Assembly: GCA_000149265.1 (NCBI GenBank)
Contig: CH003428.1
Span: 256,506 to 320,505 of the forward strand
Source of the DNA: Ciona savignyi
Lineage: Eukaryota; Chordata; Ascidiacea; Phlebobranchia; Cionidae
DNA length: 64,000 bases
Direction: 5' to 3'
Below the pieces are notes generated by a model. It was not told the DNA's origin, did no database searches, and saw only the letters and a program-made list of their open reading frames with translations. Shown here piece by piece: positions 33,597-44,100 of the stretch. The first letter of the stretch is position 1, and each line of letters starts with the position of its first letter. Both the position numbers and the translations under genes were made by a program.

Positions 33597-36224
33597 ATGA
33601 TTTTAGAATGTGAAATATTTATTAAGGCCGTTACTTTAATGTGCGTCGCGCAATTGTCCTCGTCTATAACATGGACCGCATCGAAATGCAAGATTAAGAA
33701 AGTGCCAGAGCTCTTCATACCACTTCGCTACAACGTCAATTGCTCAAATCTTAAGTTGCATAATATACCGCAAGGATCGCTACCCTCAGTCGCCATGTTA
33801 GATATGTCAAGGAACAGCATACGCGAGATTAGCAACCACACTTTTAGTTCGTCTTGTGAGGCATTCAAAGTGACCCGCATTCTTGATTTGGCCAATAACC
33901 TGATATCCGGTATGGAGGCGGATTCATTCAGTTGTTTCATTGGGCTGGAATATCTACACCTCCAACTTAACTTTATTGCAAACATCGACCAATGGACGTT
34001 TCGCGGCCTTGAGAAACTAAAATTGTTAAATCTCAAGGCAAACAACTTGATTGAAATGCCTCGACAGGCGATTCGTAGCTTGCTTGCGCTAGAATCGCTC
34101 TATCTAGGCGGTAATCGCTTCCAAGATTTTGTGTTTGATGATTATTTCTCCAACCCGCATAGACCACCAGGATTGAAACATTTGTATTTGGTCGGTCTGA
34201 CTGATCTGAATATCACAGGCCGCCAAGGTGAGGTATGTAAACATGTTACGTATTACGAAACAATAGATTTGACCCTAACCACCAATTTAGTTCTAAGTAA
34301 AAACTTATTCGCATGTTATCAGATAGGGACGCTTCACTTGTCTGATTATCCGTACCTAATCGATCCCCTACGTATGAAAGCACTGCAATGCACTACCATT
34401 GGAACACTTGATTTTGGGCCTGGTTGGCGAAATGAACACCCAGGAATCATGGCGCTTACTAACAAAACATTTGCTGCGCTGAAATGCCTTAACAGTTCAT
34501 CCATAGTTCACAGGATTCGAATTCGCAATACACAACTTCACGCTTTGAAAAAATTTTCGTTCTCTGAAGTGACAGGACTGCAGTACATTGATTTATCACA
34601 CAACAAATTGTCAGCCATCTATGCTGCTGCCTTTTCAAATGTTTCAACCTTGCGTGAAATTGACTTGTCTAACAACGACCTTCAAACCTTTCCAGTTCTG
34701 CACTATTCACCAATGGTGCACAGCATTCAAAGCATTAACCTAGCCCGGAACAAGATTTTTAGCGATGGATTTAGCCTGGACGTAGTCCAAAGAAATGGTC
34801 AAAGATCACTCTACAGTCAGACCAGAGCCATTAACGTAGCTGGAAACTGGTTCCGATACGTTCTCGCAACTGTAAGTATTTCCAAGACAGAGAGTATCAA
34901 CATATCCCACTGTAAAATAGAGTGGTTTGACTTAGGTGGGATATACACGCTAGAAAAGATACCACTACGAATTATGGATTTAAGTTACAATCGGTTTGTT
35001 GAGCTTCCGCCGTCCGTGCTTCCACGTTTGCCCAAACTGGAATATTTCGACTTCAGTGGCAACAGCATCCGCCATATTTTAAACTGCACTGTGTTCTGGA
35101 GAAACGTGAATTTGACATACATTGCTTTTAACGAGGTACATAATATACAAAGCTATTTAAACTCGGGAATGTTTTCACATTTAAACGTCAAGTTTCTTTT
35201 TTTATCAAAATCCAGCATTCGAAATATTTCGTCAAATGCCTTTCACGGTTCAGAGCACATGAGAACATTGGATTTGTCGATGAATAAGATTTCTATGATT
35301 CCAGGATCATTGTTTCGTGACAATCTGATGCTTGAGATAATAAACTTACAAGGAAATCAAATATCTCAGTTAGACCCAGCTGTGTTTACACTTCTCACAC
35401 GGCTCGGCTCACTTAATATTCAAAATAACCCCTTCTTCTGCGAGTGTGCTATAATTCCATTACAACAGTGGATCATAAAAAACACCTTTAGTAGTCCACC
35501 AAATAGAAATCGCATATTTTTCGGGAAAATGACTTGTTTTCTGCAAAAAAGCCACATTTATTTAGACTTACTTCGCTGGGATGCAGAGAAGCAATGTTGG
35601 ATGAAAACAACTATTTTAGTGGGAATTTTACTCGCTTCTTGCTTGTTGGGATCCTGTTTCGTTGTGTTTTTGTACTTTAGCAGATTTCATATGTTGTTTT
35701 GGTACGAAATGATAAAAGCTAAGATTTCATTTCAACGTAAAGTGGCCATGGATACATCCAATGCATTTAAATACCAAGCATATATTTCATGTGTTCCAGA
35801 TTCGAAAGACGAAGCGTGGGTAGTGAGGCATTTAATATGCGCTATCGAGAACCCACCATACGAACTAGCACCGATGAATCTGTGCTTTCCATCCCGCGAT
35901 TTTAGAGCAGGGTGTCCCAAAATGGCGTCGGCGGCCACAAGTATTCGAACCAGCAAACATACTTTGGTTGTCCTGTCGCCGGAATACGTGAGGAACAGTT
36001 GGACACGTTTGGAGCTTTCCATGGTGTCGGAGATGTGGTTAAATAGTGAGCGATCAGCCGAATCGCTGGTCGTCGTTTACCTGAAGCGACGCGGGGAGGA
36101 CCTGGTAGATATTGAGCGACTTCCGGTTTTGGGCGTCCGAAGGAATTGTTGGTTAACATGGCCACTAGATGTCAGTGACCGACCCGCTTTCTGGATGAAA
36201 TTGCGGGGAAGTTTAGCAAAATAA
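33597..36224 (+). CDS. Toll-like receptor (intronless)
   Basis: 875-residue single-exon receptor. It has an N-terminal signal-like segment (IKAVTLMCVAQLSSS) and about 16 leucine-rich repeats (for example LEYLHLQLNFI, LQYIDLSHNKLS, MRTLDLSMNKIS). An LRR C-terminal cap follows (NPFFCECAIIPLQQWI, with a later paired C near EKQC), then a membrane segment at about 671-694 and a TIR domain at 725-875. TIR box 1 is YQAYISC, box 2 is RDFRAG (767-772) and box 3 is FW (865-866). TLRs sense microbial ligands and recruit TIR adaptors to activate NF-kB. The conserved BB-loop proline is Ala here (see findings). It most resembles an ascidian TLR; orthology to a single vertebrate TLR cannot be assigned from sequence alone. 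Confidence 0.93.
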   Translation: MILECEIFIKAVTLMCVAQLSSSITWTASKCKIKKVPELFIPLRYNVNCSNLKLHNIPQGSLPSVAMLDMSRNSIREISNHTFSSSCEAFKVTRILDLANNLISGMEADSFSCFIGLEYLHLQLNFIANIDQWTFRGLEKLKLLNLKANNLIEMPRQAIRSLLALESLYLGGNRFQDFVFDDYFSNPHRPPGLKHLYLVGLTDLNITGRQGEVCKHVTYYETIDLTLTTNLVLSKNLFACYQIGTLHLSDYPYLIDPLRMKALQCTTIGTLDFGPGWRNEHPGIMALTNKTFAALKCLNSSSIVHRIRIRNTQLHALKKFSFSEVTGLQYIDLSHNKLSAIYAAAFSNVSTLREIDLSNNDLQTFPVLHYSPMVHSIQSINLARNKIFSDGFSLDVVQRNGQRSLYSQTRAINVAGNWFRYVLATVSISKTESINISHCKIEWFDLGGIYTLEKIPLRIMDLSYNRFVELPPSVLPRLPKLEYFDFSGNSIRHILNCTVFWRNVNLTYIAFNEVHNIQSYLNSGMFSHLNVKFLFLSKSSIRNISSNAFHGSEHMRTLDLSMNKISMIPGSLFRDNLMLEIINLQGNQISQLDPAVFTLLTRLGSLNIQNNPFFCECAIIPLQQWIIKNTFSSPPNRNRIFFGKMTCFLQKSHIYLDLLRWDAEKQCWMKTTILVGILLASCLLGSCFVVFLYFSRFHMLFWYEMIKAKISFQRKVAMDTSNAFKYQAYISCVPDSKDEAWVVRHLICAIENPPYELAPMNLCFPSRDFRAGCPKMASAATSIRTSKHTLVVLSPEYVRNSWTRLELSMVSEMWLNSERSAESLVVVYLKRRGEDLVDIERLPVLGVRRNCWLTWPLDVSDRPAFWMKLRGSLAK

Positions 36225-38133
36225 ATGCCAGTTACACCACCCTGTTAAACAACATTTTATTGGTGGCGCGTTTCGTATATTTAAATGAAAACGTATAATG
36301 TGTAGTTAATAAGCCTTTATGCCGCCAAATTAAAAAGATCATAAAGTACCGAAAAATCTTAGAGTCAAATGAAATGCAGCATAACATAGCTATTGCATAT
36401 TTAAAATGTTACTTGACATGAACCCGTTTTTAAAAGGTATATGTGTCCCTGCAGTTTATCATTCGAGTTTACCATTTGGTTTAAAGATTTTGAAGAATTG
36501 GTATAAAAAATTGAATTGTTTAAAAAGACTATTAATTCAAGAAAAAGGGGAAAATAACTAGTGTAAATACATTGTTGATTAGTTAGCTGTGACCGGACTC
36601 GAAATGCTCTCATTTAGAAGTTCCGGGTCATTCTCCTAATGTAAGCGCACAGGCAAGTGTATCACAGACAGGTTAGGCTACTCATTTATGTTAAAACAAG
36701 AGTAATCGTCAAAATACCTGTTGTTCATAGGCAGGATCCCGAAGATATTGCAGTTTTGTATACGGTGGAAACTTTATGCCCCAGTGCTTGTTTAACGTAT
36801 TGCTGTGAGGGCGCTCGGCTTACTGACATTAACTCACGGCCCAGTTCGCGATATTAAAAATATGGAGAAATTATTATCAACGATAAGTTGGGAGTGATAT
36901 ATATGGCAATAAAAACAATTATTTCAGCAGTAATGTTTCAAAATGCCACGAAAGAAACGACTAAACACTGGTTGGTTACCAACAATTCAACCGACCGGAC
37001 CTTTTTTAATAGGATATAACAGTGTTTCCCAAGCATTTTTGGTCGCGGACTAATTTTAAATCAGCCTAAGTCTTGCGAACACAGGGTTTACTGTATTTTT
37101 TACATTTACTATTAATGGAAACTTTGTCCCTGAACTCTTTTAGCTTGTCGAAATGATGGTCTATGGTTGTCATCACACATCCAATTGTTTGCTTTAAAAA
37201 TCATGCTTTGCCAAGGTACTCCTTATGCTTAGATATAAGGTGATGTTGAAGTTTAGCTTCTATTAAAAGAGCTGTGAGCTAACACTTCGAAACAAAACGC
37301 ACACTGTGACCTGGCCCTGCCATTTACTTGCAATGCATTAATAGTAGCCGATATGCGATCATAAGATTCTATCTTTATGTGCTCGCGGACTCATTAAGTC
37401 CGCCCCAGATTCAAATGAGTCTGGGGACTCTGGTTGAAAAACACTGGAATAAAACAACTGCATTGTCGACACCTACATGAGGCTAAATTTCTACGTTTTC
37501 TTTATTGTGTTATTGTGAAAATTGTGTGAGTTAAACGAAATTATACTAGAATTACTTCACCACAGCAGCAAGCTTAGGCTATAACATAGTTATATTACTA
37601 TATGGTATACGCGGCTTAAAGAAACAAATGGGCGACCGAAATGGCTTCTGGTAAACTACATTACGTAAAATGTCAGCTATGGCTAGTAGGATAGCAAGGG
37701 TAGGTTTCTACCGCTTGTCAAAATATGTGCAAAAGCGTGTTTCGGAGACGTTGCTGCAACCAGCGAAAAATGCTATGAACACTGACAATTCATGCAAATA
37801 AAACATATTGCTGCTGAAAAATTAAAAGTACTGACGCAAAATGCGTTTGAATTATTGCGACATTGCTTCGCTGGTTTTCATACTAAAAAAATCCAACTAG
37901 AAAAAACTAAGAAACGTAGCACCAAAGAAAGCTTTTTGAAGGGAATGTTAAACATAAAAACACAGGGAACTTTTTTTAAAATGTATCAAATCGCTCGAAT
38001 ATAGCCCATTTTGTTTTTACCAAGTATGGTGGGGACGCCTTGAATGGGGATAAAATAATACTTTGATATTTAGGTAAACGCAGTAAACATTCTACCGTTA
38101 CTACTGTTTGCACCTAACTGGCACTACTACTAA
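36225..38133. other. Intergenic region between the TLR gene and FoxM (convergent)
   Basis: AATAAA overlaps the TLR stop codon. A hAT-like non-autonomous element occupies 37020-37446. Short frames at 36401-36857 and 37792-38004 show no motif. Nothing else recognised. Confidence 0.5.
37020..37446. mobile_element. Non-autonomous hAT-like DNA transposon
   Basis: It starts CAGTGTTTCCCAAGC and ends GGTTGAAAAACACTG, a near-perfect terminal inverted repeat of the hAT type. Flanking 8-base words GGATATAA and GAATAAAA agree at six of eight positions, compatible with a decayed 8-bp target-site duplication. The interior contains GTCGCGGAC and GCGGACTCATTAAGTCCGC but no open transposase frame. Confidence 0.7.
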
Positions 38134-41100
38134 TTAAAAATGGGAAAAATTCGACCAACTTAGACTTAAATCGGGGACGTCGGAAAATTGATTATGACGA
38201 CTGAAAGTGCCGCTGCCCCCGCTGATGTCCAGCAGTTTACTAAAGCTGGTGTCGAGTGGTTCGTATTTTGGTGACAGAAGGCTTGGATTCGGAGGAGCAA
38301 TTGACTCCGACACAGTGGAAGACTCCACATTGATGTCATTTGTGTCTTTATGCTGATGGGTTATATCAGCAAGGGGAACCCTCTCTGGGGTCAAACTTTC
38401 AAAATGACTCGGTTTATCTGGAGTTTTGAAGACAGAACCAATGAGGTCATGAAAAAAGTCAAACGCAGGATTTTTTGATGAAGATGGTATCGGGGATGGG
38501 ATAGAGTGTTCACCAATTTCATCGCTTTTGTCGTTACACCACTGATCATCCCGCTGCTTTGTGGTGTTCTGGAAACACTGCAACATATTTTCCTTGCTGT
38601 CTTCCAAGTCCATATCATTGCACCTGAATAAAACAAATTATAAATACCTTAAAAATTATAAAAACTTATGTTTTTATCCTGGCTCACCGCTTCGTTTTCT
38701 GCCATTTATTCTTGTTCAACGGTGTAGATGTAGGCAACTGTGTGAGATTCTTCTGCTGCATATCTGCATAATTTTGCCGTAAATCACCAACACAGCTCTT
38801 TACTCGACGAATACAACGACTTGAAGGTGTCACTTCTCTTTCTGTCTTTGACCGATGCTGGAATTCCTTGGACGACTCCGGAGAGCCCCAGGAGCATCTT
38901 CTTTTCCGCGAAGCCGGAGACATCATCGAATCCACATCGGGGCCACGAGCCAAACAAGACTTGAAAGGAGATCCTAAATCTTCCAAGATCTCGTTGAAAC
39001 TCTCTTCCGTCATTAGTTTTGGACTTTTATGTTTGTCTTTCTTGTAAGATGGCTTGCAATGAAGGAGCTGACTGGCAGATGATGGGGATGATGGATATTT
39101 CGATTGAGCAGCAACTTCATTCTGCAAACATGGACGAGAATGAATATATAAGATCATTAATTTTTACTACATTATAGAATATTTAATATTCCACATTGGT
39201 GTAATAAGAGTGTCAGCAGTAAAACTAGTTGCTAGTTAAACGATCATGTGGACTTGTCTAAGTCACATAGCATGCATTGTCTAGATCCAATGAATTTAAG
39301 GTTTGCATTCAAACTAAAAGAACGTTTGCATTTAAACTAAAAAAACTATCACTTAGTACTTGAAATATGCTATCACTTAGTACTTGAACTTGATATATAC
39401 TATCACTTAGTACTTGAAATATGCTATCACTTAGTACTTGAAATATACTATCACTTAGTACTTGAAATATGCTATCACTTAGTACTTGAAATATACTATC
39501 ACTTAGTACTTGATATATACTATCACTTAGTACTTGAAATATGCTATCACTTAGTACTTGAAATATACTATCACTTAGTACTTGAAATATGCTATCACTT
39601 AGTACTTGAAATATGCTATCACTTAGTACTTGAAATATACTATCACTTAGTACTTGAAATATGCTATCACTTAGTACTTGAAATATGCTATCACTTAGTA
39701 CTTGATATATACTATCACTTAGTACTTGAAATATACTATCACTTAGTACTTGAAATATGCTATCACTTAGTACTTGAAATATACTATCACTTAGTACTTG
39801 AAATATGCTATCACTTAGTACTTGAAATATGCTATCACTTAGTACTTGATATATACTATCACTTAGTACTTGAAATATGCTATCACATAGTACCTGATAT
39901 ATGCTATCACTTAGTACCTGATATATGCTATCAATTAATACTTAATACATGCTATCAGTATCACTTGGTACCTAATATATGCTATCACTTAGTATCTGAT
40001 ATATTCTGTCACAGTATCTGATATATCTGATTGTTTTTTGTACCTGATAAACATCTAAGCTTGTTAGAAATGAGACAGTATGAACCTTTTCAAAGTTTAC
40101 AGATGAATTGAAAGAATCATGAAGGGTTTTTAAAGGTTCTTTTCTTGATTTCTTGGTGCTTCTCTTTGTACCTGACGTGACCTGTGTAGAAATATGCTAT
40201 TTTTACCATAAAATAAACCCTAATACTTTATAATGTTATCACCGTAATTTCTCATTATACTGTTATGTTATACGTTAGACCTTATGATGCCTTAAAATCT
40301 TTCACTGGAATAGCTCATCCACAAATCCACATCCGCAAAAGTAAAGGTTTAAAGCCGGAGATTTTCAATCACAAAGATATTAGTAATTGAAAAGTATATT
40401 AAAAAGGATTGATAAAAATACATACACGAGTTTGGGAAAGCATCGGGCTACAGTCGCTGTTCAAGCTGCCACCACGTGTATGAACACTGCTACCGGTGGC
40501 AGAGTTCAACAAACCTAAAACAAAATTTGTTGTAAATCGCTTTTTGAAAGTATTGTAGTGACGTTCACTGTTCCTCAATATTAAAAGATGTTAAAATCCA
40601 ACAAGTATAAGATATTTGTGCTTAATATACAACTGTCTCTCCAGTCTACTTTTTAAACAATCTAGGAAATTCCTACCATGAGTAGAAGGGGTGAAAACAC
40701 TAATATCTGATACGAAGCCAGAATCAGCAAGTAAAGAACATTCTTGAGAAGACGATCTGTAATAAGACGTAGCTAAATGTATGTCAAGAATATGGACATT
40801 AATGATAATTGATAATCAGTTTACAAGTTCAGTGGTAGCATGACACACTGGACCTACAGCTAAAAGTTGGCATGGTGGGAGCAATGGGACAGTAGTATTG
40901 CAAGTTGAATAACCGCCATGTACATTAATTGTGTCTAGTTTAGCAACTGACTATACGCATGTGGTATGCTGATGACTGCCCTTTCAATCCCTTAGCATGC
41001 AACTTTTCTTTAAGGCATGAGCAAGCAAAAAAAACACAAAACTTAATGTTTAAAGAAAATAATATTGCAATTTTGTCCCACCATAAGCACTTAATTTTGA

Positions 41101-44100
41101 ATTGTTAGAATAAAAAAATAATTGCAAATTATTTTCCATCGAATCGAATTTTAATCTTGATTCTGAAATGGACATTCCTATACATTACATCATCAAAATG
41201 CGATTAGCTTATATTGTTAAGTGAAATTTACACTTATTCCCATACCTTCGATTTTCCCTGTCACCATATTGTGATGAAATAGGAGTAGAATTGAAGAAGG
41301 TAGAAGTTTGGACATTGGGTGAAAACTCCTTTTCATTTGTCTCGTTCTGTGTTTAAAGATTACGTAAGCTCCCATAATAACCATATTAATTAACATACAA
41401 GATATACATGAAACAAGTATAACTACAGGATGCAGTGATTAAGATATGACAGAAAACAACAAAAATAAACTAAAAATTGAAACTTCAATTGTATAATTTT
41501 TAAGGTACTTATGTTTTTTTTTCAGGTGTAACATTAAGGGTTTTGATGAGAGCGCGGAATAAACTATATTTTCATATATAAGACAGTTACACAGATTACA
41601 TTAATTATTGGCACTGGAAGAAGAATGTATGGTCGTGGTGGGAGCCGTGGTAGAATTGGTTTCTGTCCTTGTGCAACAGTTTGTAGAGACCACGTTGTCT
41701 CATGGTTGTTGGGACTTTCTTGGAACGAGTGTTGTGAGGTTCCACGCTGGGGGTGAAGCCATATTAAAGTCCGAACGATAAATATTAAAGGCCAAAAATC
41801 CATCAATTTTCAGTCGAGTAAGAATTTACTAGTATGTGACCGCTCATGTGAGTAAATCTTTTAGGCGAGTAACTAAAGTATACTTATTATATAATAAAAA
41901 TTAAACGTTTTAAAAAACGAAAATTTTGCTATGTGTATAAAAAAACGGTCACAATGATGAGGATTTGTTTTTTCCCTATGTGCAATTTGAACAAAAAAAC
42001 GGTTGCGGAGTTTAAACTCTTACTCACACAGCGTGCGTCACGTGAGTAAAATCCATTACTCGTGCGGATTTTTTCGCCCTGAATATTAGGTGAAAACTGA
42101 AATATATCAATCTTTTAATATACCAAATTTTTATATAAACAGAACGCAACTATAAACTGCATTAAATTTAATTGCATTGGATTAACAGGGTTTCATTTTC
42201 CCAAACAAGCGTTTAGAATATTTATTACAGAGGCCCATTGTGAGTATGAATTAATTTGGCATACATATCATCGCTACTCACAACACTGTCCAAGGTTAAA
42301 GGTCGTATATTCAAATCGGATCTTAACGTCCAATATGATGCTTTCGATCCTGTGGTCACTTGCCGCACAAATATATCATGGAGTGATAGGTTGTGACGTA
42401 TTGAATTCTTCCACCCTTTAAATGCAATGGTATATTAATATTTAATAATTATATATATTTTCAAAAACAGTTAACGTTTTTTATGAGAGACGGTTATATG
42501 ATATATTTGTTGCCCTATCATATAATATATCCTACCCTATCCTAACCACAGTAACCAGTTAGGCCTAATGATTTAATCATTAACTGATCTACGAACTTTA
42601 TACATAACACTAAAAATAGGATGATCCGTATTGATGTTATAATCACAATTAGTCAATAAATATATTAGAAAACTTTTAAGATCCATCACCCGGTTTGGCG
42701 GATATAAAATATGGGAACTTTTCTTCAATCCATTGATAGATTTGCCTCAGTGTCATTCTACCAGCAGAGCTGCTGTTGATTGCGAATTGTATAAGTGCCA
42801 TGTAGGAATATGGTGGTCTGCCTCTCTTTTCATCTCTCTGGAAGAAAATACGAACATAAATATTAAATACGATGGGTTACGGTAGTGCTTGTTTCTTTAC
42901 ATTGGAGTTGGAGCTGCATGTTTATCACACCTTCACCATATCAGTATGAGCATGTCAGTTTAAAATGCAAGATAGAATCAGGGTTGGGATCAAATAATTG
43001 TAATATGATTATATGAATAATGGATATATTTAAAATGACCAATTTCCTGAAAATCCCACCGCCATACAAACTTCCTTTTTTTAAAAACACAGTAAATCAA
43101 TGTCAAAACAGTGGAATTTTAAACAATAGTGTACTCTCTTATAAAATTGCATCGTAAAAAAAACAACTTATCCTTAAAAAAGACATTGCTTTGTTCAGCT
43201 GCATTGGCAAGCATTGCACATATATGATCTGGCATACTACCAGAATGTGACGCCAATAAGGTGAATAGGTAAGCTATGTCTATGATGTGCATAATTTTTT
43301 GCCTCATTATAATTCTATTCAAACAATATTATTATTTAAACCTAACCCAAGATGCATACAAGCATTACATTTATTGACTTATTTAACTCTTTCCCTCCCA
43401 ACTCGCCATATATCGCGAGTTGGTGGTAAAACATGGCATCCCGACTGTACATAAATGGGTGCAAATCTAAAAAACGATTTCTCCGCAATGCGTAATGGTA
43501 GAGACCTCAGCTATGGCTCATTCGATCAAGGAAACCCTATATTTTATTCTCTGTGATTATCGTGGAGAAATAATAAAAATGCGAGGAGTGATAGCCTTTC
43601 TTTTTCAAGGCTTCGCCTCTTATTTCTATCGATTTTACACGAATTTACACGTGACTAACTCAGCCAATAGGAGTCGTGTTAACTTGCAGAAGAAGCTCTT
43701 TTTGTCAAGCAAGTCTTTCTTTACATTCTCTGAGAATTTCGTGCCGTTGAGATAAAAAGGAGAGCGTTGGTGACGTTTTCGCAGCAGGCGGTTATGCTTC
43801 GTGTTCACCAAAGCATGAATCCAGCTGGGCCTGCTGAGCGCACGATAAAGAAAAAGGCGGCGAGACTAGCTAGTTCGGTGTGCCCTGCTTTGAAAAATAT
43901 TGGATATAGTATTTGCGTTTGTTTGGTTTTGTATGCCCTTTTTACACTTCCTTCACTGTTCTTTTTTATACTTTTTACTATTTTAGTTCTACAAAACTAA
44001 AAACTTCAATGCGTTTTGGTTCAAGTTTTCATAATATAGTCAGAAAAAAGGGAAATTTCAATTACAAATAGTAAAAAAACTACTGAAGATAGAAATACAG

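Noticed and set aside
39346..40025. CRISPR-like array
   Set aside because: Units are contiguous without unique spacers and the host is an animal genome; it is a minisatellite.
43119..43322. Minus-strand frame in the FoxM intron upstream of the forkhead exon
   Set aside because: Considered as an extra FoxM exon, but exons 44524-44741 and 42690-42837 already join in phase, and no family residues are present.
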